A stretch of 46,582 nt of DNA. It comes from GCA-003244245 sp049673305. Lineage in GTDB: Bacteria > Actinomycetota > Actinomycetes > Mycobacteriales > Pseudonocardiaceae. Under the pieces are notes generated by a model. The model worked only from the letters and a program-made list of their open reading frames with translations. It had not been told where the DNA came from and made no database searches. Positions 1 to 8,007 of this stretch are shown piece by piece. The stretch covers positions 1 to 46,582 of the forward strand of contig JBATXM010000179.1 in NCBI GenBank assembly GCA_049673305.1, read 5' to 3'. A program made the position numbers and the translations under genes. How positions within the stretch are numbered: position 1 is the first letter of the stretch; every line of letters starts with the position of its first letter.

Positions 1-17
1 GTGACACGACGTGTCAC
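1..17. repeat. Perfect inverted repeat at window start
   Basis: GTGACAC and GTGTCAC are perfect 7-base arms around a 3-base spacer. The size and spacing fit a dimeric repressor operator, but the flanking gene lies outside the window, so the target cannot be named. The rest of positions 18-172 shows no gene I can support. Confidence 0.45.
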
Positions 18-172
18 TTTCGGCACCGAAACAGTGATCATGACGGTAGTGTCGCCTTGATGTGGCCCACTACCGCCTACGGGAGGGACGTTGTTCGCCC
101 ACGTCTACCTCATCGCCTGCTCAACCAGCACCCGGTTGGCGGGGTCATTGGTGTATGTACTTACCACACGAG

Positions 173-267
173 CTGGTGGTGCTCAGGCGGGGCGACGGGC
201 AGATGATGGCTCGCCGTCAGCGAGCGCCGTATCGATCGACGTTCATGACCTATTTCAGGAGGTCTGG
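173..267. repeat. 95-bp dispersed repeat, copy A
   Basis: This stretch matches 23307-23401 in the same orientation at roughly 80% identity by eye. Both copies contain a GCTCGC/GCGAGC hairpin and a GACCT...AGGAGGTC inverted repeat. In this copy the second hairpin has decayed. It overlaps the last codons of the lipoprotein gene that ends at 250. Confidence 0.6.
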
Positions 268-1071
268 GACTGGGTGCAGCGTTACCGAGAATTTTATATA
301 ATTTATTCCACGTTGTGTCTTTGTGGTCGTGAACGTTGCGGTCTGGTCAAGGCGTTGGAAGGTGCAGGACCGCGTGAATTCATCACCATTCCAGTCCACT
401 CCGCTAGTGAAGAATACGTCGTACGTATCGTCTGGAATATTGGTCATCTGAGCGGTCTCGCCACGTGCGACATAGAACGATCCCACCGCCCTTCCGTCCT
501 GCGAGAGTGTGACAACGGCGTCGTGGTCCGCGCCGTTTTCCGCCGTGATCTCGCCTTCTCCCGAGCCGGGAGCACGCAAGACTGCTCCGTTGTTCTCACG
601 GCGGTCCGGTAATGGTTCTGGGGTGGGCAGAGCCGCGGTCAGGTCAGCTCCCGCAGGTCCGAGCGTCAATGCCGCACGCCGCAGCGCGTCGGCCCCGGGC
701 AGGGTGCTGAGGGTGGCCATGGCCGACGGTTCGGCGCACAGGTTCCGGGACTGAACCTCGGTACCGAGGTCGGAGAGTTGACTGGCGAGCTGGTCGAGCG
801 CGGAAACCAGATCTGCTGGTGCGGCGGCGTATTGCGTCGGCGCCACGATGGTGGTGAGTCGCCGCGCGGCGGCGCGGACTGCGGACGCGGCTGAATTGAC
901 CTGGCTTGCCAGTGGCTCAAGATGCCGTGCCGCCCCGATCCCGTCGAGCGCCGCTTTCAGCGTGTCCCCGTCTGCCCGTAGCTCGGCCTGGTAGGCTTCC
1001 GACGAGACGGGTGTGGCGTGCGGGGGACCCGGCAGCGTGGCGCAGCCGGTGACCATGACGCCGCAGATCAC
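250..1071 (-). CDS. Putative secreted lipoprotein
   Basis: The product has about 273 residues with a lipobox-like VTGC at residues 7-10, so it is probably a lipid-anchored extracytoplasmic protein. Residues about 20-150 are Ala-rich and probably helical. The C-terminal 110 residues (YVARGETAQM, DDTYDVFFTSGVDW, ending in SVTLHP) resemble a beta-rich domain found in uncharacterised actinobacterial membrane proteins. The function is unknown. The GTG start at 1071 leaves only nine residues before the lipobox cysteine. The open frame continues upstream as HPIRRLTPRLATAVICG, a much better signal peptide, but has no ATG, GTG or TTG codon; only a CTG is in frame. The true start is therefore uncertain. 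The gene is divergent from the kinase at 1348. Confidence 0.65.
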   Translation of the reverse strand: MICGVMVTGCATLPGPPHATPVSSEAYQAELRADGDTLKAALDGIGAARHLEPLASQVNSAASAVRAAARRLTTIVAPTQYAAAPADLVSALDQLASQLSDLGTEVQSRNLCAEPSAMATLSTLPGADALRRAALTLGPAGADLTAALPTPEPLPDRRENNGAVLRAPGSGEGEITAENGADHDAVVTLSQDGRAVGSFYVARGETAQMTNIPDDTYDVFFTSGVDWNGDEFTRSCTFQRLDQTATFTTTKTQRGINYIKFSVTLHPVPDLLK

Positions 1072-1347
1072 CGCCGTCGCCAGTCGGGGGGTCAGGCGAC
1101 GGATCGGGTGCAGACGAGCGTGCCCGCTAGACGTGGTCCTGATTATTTCGTAGCGGACCCATTCTGGGAAAGGTTCAGTTACTTCCTAGCGGTACTGACA
1201 ATCTCGCCCGAGGGTTACTGCTCACGCCGTGACGGACTTTGCTCGCTCTCGGTGAGCGCGGGGGAATCAGCGTGTTCTTGAGCTCAATGATCCAGCATAC
1301 TGGTGCTGGTAGCCGCGGGCTGAGCGTTGATGGAAGGTGGCGAGCGG

Positions 1348-4300
1348 GTGGTTCCAGTCGTCGGTAGTCGGGTCGCGGGCTATCGCATCGACGCGCTGGT
1401 TGGTCGTGGCGGCGGAGGCGTCGTGTACCGGGCAACGCACCTGCGTCTTAGCCGAGCGGTCGCGCTGAAACTGCTGGCTCCTGAGTTGGCCGCAGACCTG
1501 GAGTTCCAGCGTCGTTTCGAGCGTGAAGCACTGATGGCCGGCGCGCTCGATCACCCACACATCATTCCCGTCTACGACGCGGGTGAGGCCGACGGAGTGC
1601 TCTACCTGGCCATGCGCTTCGTTGAGGGTTCCGATCTCGCCACCATGATCAAGACCAACGGCCGGCTTGACTCGAAGCGGGCCTGCGCGATCCTCGGCCA
1701 AGTCGCCTCGGCTCTGGACGCGGCCCACGCGAAGGGCCTGGTTCACCGCGACGTCAAGCCGGAAAACATCCTGATTGATCACGTTGCCGATGCGGGCCGG
1801 GCAGAACATGTCTATCTGTCCGACTTCGGCCTGACCCGACGGTTTGCGGGCACTGCGCTGAGCGTGGCCACGGTCGCCGGCACGCCCTGGTACATGGCTC
1901 CCGAGCGGTTTCGCGGGGTTGCGGCGGCGCCGGCCATCGACGTGTACGCGTTGGGTTGCGTCGCCTACGCCTGCCTCGTTGGCTCTCCGCCTTTCAACGG
2001 CGACAACCTCGAGTCCGTCATGGCCGGGCATCTATATGAGCCGCCGCCAAAGATCAGCGTGCACCGGGCCGACCTGCCCGCAGGCGTTGATGCCATTCTT
2101 GCGAAGGCGATCGCGAAGGAGCCCGCTGATCGCTACCCCAGCTGCGGAGCGTTCGTCACCGCGCTGCATGACGAGATTTATGCCGGCGCGGTTGCGTCAC
2201 CGACGACGGGGAAGCCGCCGCAGCCAACTTCGGGTGCCCCCATGACCCGATGGTCACGAGTGCACGCGTTGGTATCCCGGATCACTGGGCACCGCAGGAT
2301 CGTCGGAGTTGCCGCTGTTCTCGTCGCCACACTGGTCGCGCTCGCGGTCTGGTGGATCGTGCCCGGCCAACCTCCGGCGACGGCTACCCGGTTGGTCGGG
2401 ATGGTCGATGAGTTCGCCATCGACCCGGCGGGCGGTGTGTATCTCGGCACATTCGGCGATTCCCGTATCCTCAAGGTGGAGCCGTCGGGAACGATCCGGA
2501 CGATCGCCGGCACCGGCACGAAAGGTTATTCGGGGGACGACGGCCCGGCCACGAAGGCCCAGCTATGGAACCCGCAGGGGCTCGCCGTGGACGGTAGGGG
2601 TAATCTTTATATCGCCGACACCGGAAATCATCGGATCCGCAAGATCGACTCAGCTGGGACGATCACGACGATTGCGGGCAACGGCACGCAGGACTCAACC
2701 GGGGATGGTGGCCCGGCTGCACTCGCTGAGTTTCGGTCTCCAATTGGTGTCGTCATTGACCGTAGCGGCAATCTCTACGTTGTCGAGAACGGTGGCTGCC
2801 GAGTGCGGAAGATCGACGTGAACGGTCGGATCAGCACGGTCGCGGGCACCGGTGTCGCGGGCTTCTCCGGAGACGGAGGCCCGGCCACACAGGCCCAGTT
2901 CAGCTACCCGCTAGCGATAACAGTCGATGATTCGGGCAACCTCTACGTCGCTGACAGCGGTAACTACCGGATTCGCAAGGTCGATGCGACGGGCACAATC
3001 ACATCGATCGCTGGCAACGGCACTCAGGGGTTCACGGGCGATGGCGGGCCGGCCGTCGCAGCCGAACTGGGCTCCCCGAAGGACGTCACGGTGGATCGGA
3101 CTGGCAACCTTTACATAGCGGACGGCGGCAATGATCGGATCCGCAAGCTCGACACTGGCGGGAGGATCACCACGATCGCCGGCAGCGGTGTCCGGGGTTT
3201 CTCAGGTGACGGCGGGCCTGCGGCTACAGCTGAGCTTGCGCTCCCGGATGCCGTGGCGGTCGACCGGGACGGGAATGTCTACATCGGAGACTCGGGGAGC
3301 CACCGCGTACGCAAGGTTGATCAAAACAACACCATCACCACTTTTGCTGGCGCTGGTCCCAACTATCCAGGGGATGGCGGCCTCGCGACACAAGCCACTC
3401 TTTTAAACCCGAACTTTGCCCATTTCGACAAGGGTGGCAGACTGTACATCGCGGACTCTGGCAATAACCGGATCCGCCGGGTGGACCAGGACGGTACCAT
3501 CGTCACGATCGCAGGAAACGGCACTGCCGGGTTCTCGGGCGACGGCGGCCTGGCTGTAGACGCGCAGCTCAACACTCCGGGTAGCCTCGCACTCGACTCC
3601 GTCGGCAATGTCTACATCGCAGACACGAACAATCATCGCGTTCGCAAAGTGGCCCTTGATGGCAAGATCATGACGATCGCCGGAATCGGTGGGGGATATT
3701 TCTCCGGTGATAACGGTCCGGCCACTGGAGCCGATCTGCGCTTCCCGGACGGTCTGGCGGTCGGTAGTGACGGCAGCCTCTACATCGCCGAAGGTGGGAA
3801 TGACGTGATCCGCCGAGTCGACCCAGCGGGGATTATCATGACGGTGGCCGGCAACAGGACCAGAGGTTTTTCCGGTGACGGCGGTCCGGCTACCCAAGCC
3901 CAGCTTTACTCCCCGGAGCAGATCGATATAGATCGTGATGGCAACCTCTACATCGCCGACCAGGTGAACAACCGGATCCGCCGAGTCGATCGGGCGGGCA
4001 TCATCACCACGGTGGCCGGGAGCGGCGCGAAGGGGTTCTCCGGTGACGGCGGCACGGCCCGTGCGGCACAGCTCAACAACGTCTGGGGGATCGCGGTGGA
4101 TGACGCAGGCAACCTCTACATCGCTGATGCCGGTAACAACCGCATCCGCAAGGTCGATCCCGGCGGCAAGATCACCACGATCGCTGGTACCGACGTTGCG
4201 GGGTTCTCCGGCGACGGTGAACCAGCGACCCAGGCGGAGCTCAATAACCCCTTCGGAGTGAGCGTCGGCGCTGACGGCGCGGTGTATATTGCCGACTACA

Positions 4301-4374
4301 GTAACGGCCGAATCCGCAAGATCGATGCTGCCGGTGTCATCACCACGGTTGCTGGCCTGGTCACCGATCGATAG
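1348..4374 (+). CDS. Transmembrane Ser/Thr protein kinase with NHL propellers
   Basis: This is a Hanks-type receptor kinase of about 1010 residues. The kinase domain is at roughly residues 1-270, with glycine loop GRGGGGVV, catalytic HRDVKPEN and metal-binding DFG in LSDFGL. A single membrane segment (VGVAAVLVATLVALAVW) lies near residue 330. The external part contains 12 NHL-type repeats of about 56 residues, each with a form of NLYIADxGNxRIRKVD followed by a GFSGDGGPAT-like linker. Twelve repeats would make two six-bladed propellers; M. tuberculosis PknD, a known relative, has one. The external part probably senses a ligand or wall component (inference). GTG 1348 was chosen because GGAAGGTGG at 1331-1339 is well spaced for it; ATG 1330 has no ribosome binding site. 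Confidence 0.85.
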   Translation: MVPVVGSRVAGYRIDALVGRGGGGVVYRATHLRLSRAVALKLLAPELAADLEFQRRFEREALMAGALDHPHIIPVYDAGEADGVLYLAMRFVEGSDLATMIKTNGRLDSKRACAILGQVASALDAAHAKGLVHRDVKPENILIDHVADAGRAEHVYLSDFGLTRRFAGTALSVATVAGTPWYMAPERFRGVAAAPAIDVYALGCVAYACLVGSPPFNGDNLESVMAGHLYEPPPKISVHRADLPAGVDAILAKAIAKEPADRYPSCGAFVTALHDEIYAGAVASPTTGKPPQPTSGAPMTRWSRVHALVSRITGHRRIVGVAAVLVATLVALAVWWIVPGQPPATATRLVGMVDEFAIDPAGGVYLGTFGDSRILKVEPSGTIRTIAGTGTKGYSGDDGPATKAQLWNPQGLAVDGRGNLYIADTGNHRIRKIDSAGTITTIAGNGTQDSTGDGGPAALAEFRSPIGVVIDRSGNLYVVENGGCRVRKIDVNGRISTVAGTGVAGFSGDGGPATQAQFSYPLAITVDDSGNLYVADSGNYRIRKVDATGTITSIAGNGTQGFTGDGGPAVAAELGSPKDVTVDRTGNLYIADGGNDRIRKLDTGGRITTIAGSGVRGFSGDGGPAATAELALPDAVAVDRDGNVYIGDSGSHRVRKVDQNNTITTFAGAGPNYPGDGGLATQATLLNPNFAHFDKGGRLYIADSGNNRIRRVDQDGTIVTIAGNGTAGFSGDGGLAVDAQLNTPGSLALDSVGNVYIADTNNHRVRKVALDGKIMTIAGIGGGYFSGDNGPATGADLRFPDGLAVGSDGSLYIAEGGNDVIRRVDPAGIIMTVAGNRTRGFSGDGGPATQAQLYSPEQIDIDRDGNLYIADQVNNRIRRVDRAGIITTVAGSGAKGFSGDGGTARAAQLNNVWGIAVDDAGNLYIADAGNNRIRKVDPGGKITTIAGTDVAGFSGDGEPATQAELNNPFGVSVGADGAVYIADYSNGRIRKIDAAGVITTVAGLVTDR

Positions 4375-4418
4375 CCCATTTTCCTGGCGGGCAGAGCAGT
4401 GCGCACTCCTCCGTGCTT

Positions 4419-4706
4419 TCACCCAGTTCGGTAACGGCGCATTGGGACCCGCCCACCGTCGGCCAGCACACCCTCGTCGTGGAGCCGGGCCAACTGCTCG
4501 GCGGCGAGGTGCGACGCGGGGATGCCATCGGCGTGCAGTACCCGGTGCCAGGGCAGGTCGTGGCCGTCCTCGGCGAGGATCCGGCCCACCAGCCGGGCCC
4601 GGCCGGGCAGCCCAGCACGGGCCGCGACCTCTCCGTAGGCCAGCACCGAGCCCGCCGGGATAGCCTCGACCACGCCGCGCACTCGCTCCACATCCGCGTC
4701 GTCCAC
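4419..4706 (-). CDS. Alkyltransferase-like (ATL) DNA repair protein
   Basis: This protein of about 95 residues matches the DNA-binding domain of O6-alkylguanine-DNA alkyltransferases (IPAGSVLAYGEVAARAGLPGRA). The active-site PCHRV is replaced by PWHRVL. The missing cysteine defines alkyltransferase-like proteins, which bind O6-alkylguanine and hand it to nucleotide excision repair rather than repairing it directly. It is divergent from adnB, as in the M. tuberculosis Rv3204 region. GTG 4706 was chosen because GGGAGG lies 9 bases upstream. An ATG at 4715 would abut the same GGGAGG with no spacing. Confidence 0.8.
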   Translation of the reverse strand: MDDADVERVRGVVEAIPAGSVLAYGEVAARAGLPGRARLVGRILAEDGHDLPWHRVLHADGIPASHLAAEQLARLHDEGVLADGGRVPMRRYRTG

Positions 4707-4752
4707 TGTTGCCATCCTCCCGCGCCGCAGACTGTCAGAGCGGCGTGGTTGC

Positions 4753-7700
4753 ATGCGCAGCGTGTCCACCTTGATTCGTTCCGTCACCGCGGTGCCGCGG
4801 ATCGTCGCTTGGGGTCCCGACGCCCGCCGGGTGCTGGAACATCCCGGTGGGCCGCTGCGGGTGTTGGGTGGCCCGGGTACGGGCAAGACCACCCTGGTGG
4901 CCCACACCGTCGCTGACCGGGTGCTGTGTCGCGGAGTGGACCCCGAACGGGTGCTGGTGCTCACGTCCAGCCGACGGGCGGCGGCTGAGCTGCGGGAACG
5001 CATCGTGGAGCGGCTCGCCGCGCATGGTGTCACGCCCACCGTGCGGGAACCGCTGGTGCGCACCGTGCACTCCTACGCCTTCGCCGTGCTGCGGCTCCAG
5101 GCGTCCCTGCGGGATCTGCCCCCGCCCCGGTTGTTGTCCGGTCCCGAGCAGGACGTGGTGGTCCGAGAGCTGCTCGCGGGGGAGCGTGCAGCCGGTGGCC
5201 GAGGCTGGCCGGCGCGGTTGCGTCCGGCGCTGGGCCTGCCGGCTTTCGCCGCTGAACTGCGGGATCTGCTGATGCGCGCCGCGGAACGTGGGCTGGCACC
5301 GGAGGACCTCATCGCGCTGGGCCGCGCCAGCGGGCGCGACGAGTGGGTGGCCGCCGGGCGGTTTTTCCGCAGCTACGAGCAGGTGATGCTGCTGCGCGGG
5401 TCGGTGGGTACCGCCGCCCCGCAAGCCACCGCGCCCGCACTGGACGCCGCCGAGTTGGTATCCGCGGCGCTGCTGGTGCTCGACACCGACGCCGAAGTGC
5501 TGCGCAGGGAGTCCGACCGGGTGCGTCACCTGATCATCGACGACGCCCAGCACCTCGACCCGTTGCAGGCCACGCTGGTGACCTGGCTCGGCACGAGCGC
5601 GCGCGAGCTACTGCTCCTCGGCGATCCTGACCAGACTGTTTTCTCCTTCCGCGGCGCGGATCCTGGCCTGCTCGCTACTGGTGAGTCTGCGGTTGTCCGG
5701 TTGTGCACTGACCACCGGATGGCTCCGGCGGTGCGGGCTGCGGTGTCTCGGCTGGCCAGCCGGTTGCCCGGCCCGCGTGCCGAGCTGCACGGCCCGACCG
5801 AAGAGCACTCTGACGGGGACGTCACCGTCCGGGTGTTCGGTTCCGCCGCGGCTGAGGCGTCCTGGGTGGCTGATCAGCTCCGCCGGGCCCATCTGCTGGA
5901 CGGGGTGGCCTGGTCGGACATGGCGGTGCTGGTGCGCTCCACCGCGCGGGCGCTGCCGGTGCTGCGCCGGGCACTGCTCGGCGCGGGGGTGCCGGTAGCG
6001 GCGCCCCGCGAGGAACTGCCAGTGGCCCGTCAGGGTGCGGTGGTGCCGCTGCTCGGGGTGTTGCGCTGCGCGGTACAACCCTCGGCTCTGGACGAGGAGA
6101 CAGCGGCTGCGCTGCTGAGCTCCCCGCTGGGCGGGGCTGACCCGCTGGCGTTGCGCCGGCTGCGCCGGGAGCTGCGCCGTCGTGAGCTCGTCGCCCATGA
6201 TCCACGCATCAGCGGCGCGCGGGCCAGCGGCGCGCTGCTGGTCGACATGCTGCGCCCGGACCGCGAGTCAGACATGGGACAGCCCAGCCCGCTGGACGGA
6301 CTCGATGATCAGACTGTGGCGCCAGCCAGGAGGCTGGCGAGCCTGCTGAGTGCCGCCGCTGCGGCGGCCCAGCGCGGGGACAGCGCCGAGGAGGTGCTGT
6401 GGCAGGTGTGGCAGGCCAGTGGGCTCGCGCAACGCTGGGCTACCACTGCGGCGCGCGGCGGCCTGGCTGGTATGCAGGCCGATCGGGACCTCGACGCTGT
6501 CGTCGCGCTGTTCGATGCCGCTGCCCGTTATGCCGATCGGCTACCTGGCGCCGATGGCGGCCCGGCCGGCGTGCTGGGTTTCTGCGATTACCTCACTGAC
6601 CAGCAGATAGCCGGTGACTCGCTGGCTGCGCGTTCCCCAGAGGGCGAATCAGTCACCGTGCTCACCGCGCATACTGCGGCCGGTCGGGAATGGTCACTTG
6701 TGGCGGTGCCCGGGGTGCAGGAAGGCAGCTGGCCCAACCTGCGGCTGCGTGGCTCCCTGCTCGGCGTGGAACATCTGGTCGACGTCACTGCGGGCATCGA
6801 ATCCAGCACCGTCTCGCGCACCGCGCCGCTGCTGGCCGAGGAACGGCGGCTGTTGCTGGTGGCCGCCAGCCGCGCCCGGCATCGGTTGCTGGTCAGCGCG
6901 GTGCGGGGGGAAGACGAACAGCCCTCCCGATTCCTCACCGAGTTAGCGGGCGCCGACGAGAGCAAAGGCACCAGCGCGTCGACGCATGAGCGACCGGTGG
7001 CCTCGCGGGACCGGGGCCTGAACCTGCCCGAACTCGTCGCTGAGTTGCGTCGGGTGTGCTGCGATCCGGCGCAGGACGGCGCGCGACGTCGCTGCGCCGC
7101 GGCCGGTTTGGCGCAACTGGCGCAGGTGGGGGTGCCCGGCGCGCACCCTGATTCCTGGTACGGGCTAGGGCCGCCGTCAAGTCAGGTCCCGCTGCGGCTA
7201 CTGGGCGAACCGGCCCGGGTGTCACCGTCGCTGGTGGAGCTGGTGTCGAGCTGCCCGTTGCGCTGGCTCCTCACCCGACACGGCGGGGAGGACGTCCGGG
7301 CATTGCCTGCGGTCACCGGGTCGCTGGTGCACAAGTTGGTCCAGGCGGCGGCGGCCGGCGCCACCGACCAGCAACTGGAGGACGCCCTGGCGCAGGCCTG
7401 GACCGACGTTGACGCGGGTGCCCCGTGGTATTCCCGAGCCGAGCAGCAGCGGGTGCGTCAGATGGTCGCGACGTTCCGCCTCTGGTGGCGCGAGAGCCGC
7501 AGTGAGCTCACTGAAGTCGGTTGCGAGCAGGACATTGAGGTGCGGCTTCCTCCTGCTGATCCTGCGGCTCAGGGCACTGTGGAGGACCCAGCGGTGTTGC
7601 TGCGGGGGCGTGTAGACCGCCTCGAGCGTGACCGCCACGGCCGCCCTGTGATCGTCGACGTGAAGAGCAGCAAGACCTCGCTCAGCAAGGAGGCCGCCGA

Positions 7701-8007
7701 GGATCACGCACAGCTGGCCATCTACCAGCTCGCTGCCGCGCATGGTGCCTTCACCGAACACGGCCTGGCCGCCGAACCCGGTGGGGCTTGCATCGTTCAG
7801 GTTTCCGCGCGCACGGCCGCGTCGGTGCAGCGCGACCAACAGCCGTTGGACGGGACCGCTCTGGAGCGCTGGCACGACGTCGTGCGCGAGGCTGCCCGGC
7901 GCACCGCGGGGCCGGAGTTCGTCGCCATCGACAACGGCGACTGCGCGCGGTGCCCCGCAAAGATCGCCTGTCCGCTGCGCGACTCCGGCCGGCAGGTGAC
8001 GCAATGA
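4753..8007 (+). CDS. adnB: AdnB subunit of AdnAB helicase-nuclease
   Basis: This is a UvrD/Rep-type superfamily 1 helicase fused to a C-terminal RecB-like nuclease, 1084 residues. Walker A is GGPGTGKTT near residue 40. The Walker B box reads IIDDAQHL near residue 262, with Asp in place of the usual Glu. The nuclease has VDVKSSK followed by HAQLAIYQL. The iron-sulfur cysteines are SSCPLRW and, near the end, CARCPAKIAC. AdnAB resects double-strand breaks in actinobacteria in place of RecBCD. The order adnB then adnA and the neighbouring ATL gene match mycobacteria. The stop overlaps the adnA start by four bases (ATGA), indicating translational coupling. Confidence 0.9.
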   Translation: MRSVSTLIRSVTAVPRIVAWGPDARRVLEHPGGPLRVLGGPGTGKTTLVAHTVADRVLCRGVDPERVLVLTSSRRAAAELRERIVERLAAHGVTPTVREPLVRTVHSYAFAVLRLQASLRDLPPPRLLSGPEQDVVVRELLAGERAAGGRGWPARLRPALGLPAFAAELRDLLMRAAERGLAPEDLIALGRASGRDEWVAAGRFFRSYEQVMLLRGSVGTAAPQATAPALDAAELVSAALLVLDTDAEVLRRESDRVRHLIIDDAQHLDPLQATLVTWLGTSARELLLLGDPDQTVFSFRGADPGLLATGESAVVRLCTDHRMAPAVRAAVSRLASRLPGPRAELHGPTEEHSDGDVTVRVFGSAAAEASWVADQLRRAHLLDGVAWSDMAVLVRSTARALPVLRRALLGAGVPVAAPREELPVARQGAVVPLLGVLRCAVQPSALDEETAAALLSSPLGGADPLALRRLRRELRRRELVAHDPRISGARASGALLVDMLRPDRESDMGQPSPLDGLDDQTVAPARRLASLLSAAAAAAQRGDSAEEVLWQVWQASGLAQRWATTAARGGLAGMQADRDLDAVVALFDAAARYADRLPGADGGPAGVLGFCDYLTDQQIAGDSLAARSPEGESVTVLTAHTAAGREWSLVAVPGVQEGSWPNLRLRGSLLGVEHLVDVTAGIESSTVSRTAPLLAEERRLLLVAASRARHRLLVSAVRGEDEQPSRFLTELAGADESKGTSASTHERPVASRDRGLNLPELVAELRRVCCDPAQDGARRRCAAAGLAQLAQVGVPGAHPDSWYGLGPPSSQVPLRLLGEPARVSPSLVELVSSCPLRWLLTRHGGEDVRALPAVTGSLVHKLVQAAAAGATDQQLEDALAQAWTDVDAGAPWYSRAEQQRVRQMVATFRLWWRESRSELTEVGCEQDIEVRLPPADPAAQGTVEDPAVLLRGRVDRLERDRHGRPVIVDVKSSKTSLSKEAAEDHAQLAIYQLAAAHGAFTEHGLAAEPGGACIVQVSARTAASVQRDQQPLDGTALERWHDVVREAARRTAGPEFVAIDNGDCARCPAKIACPLRDSGRQVTQ

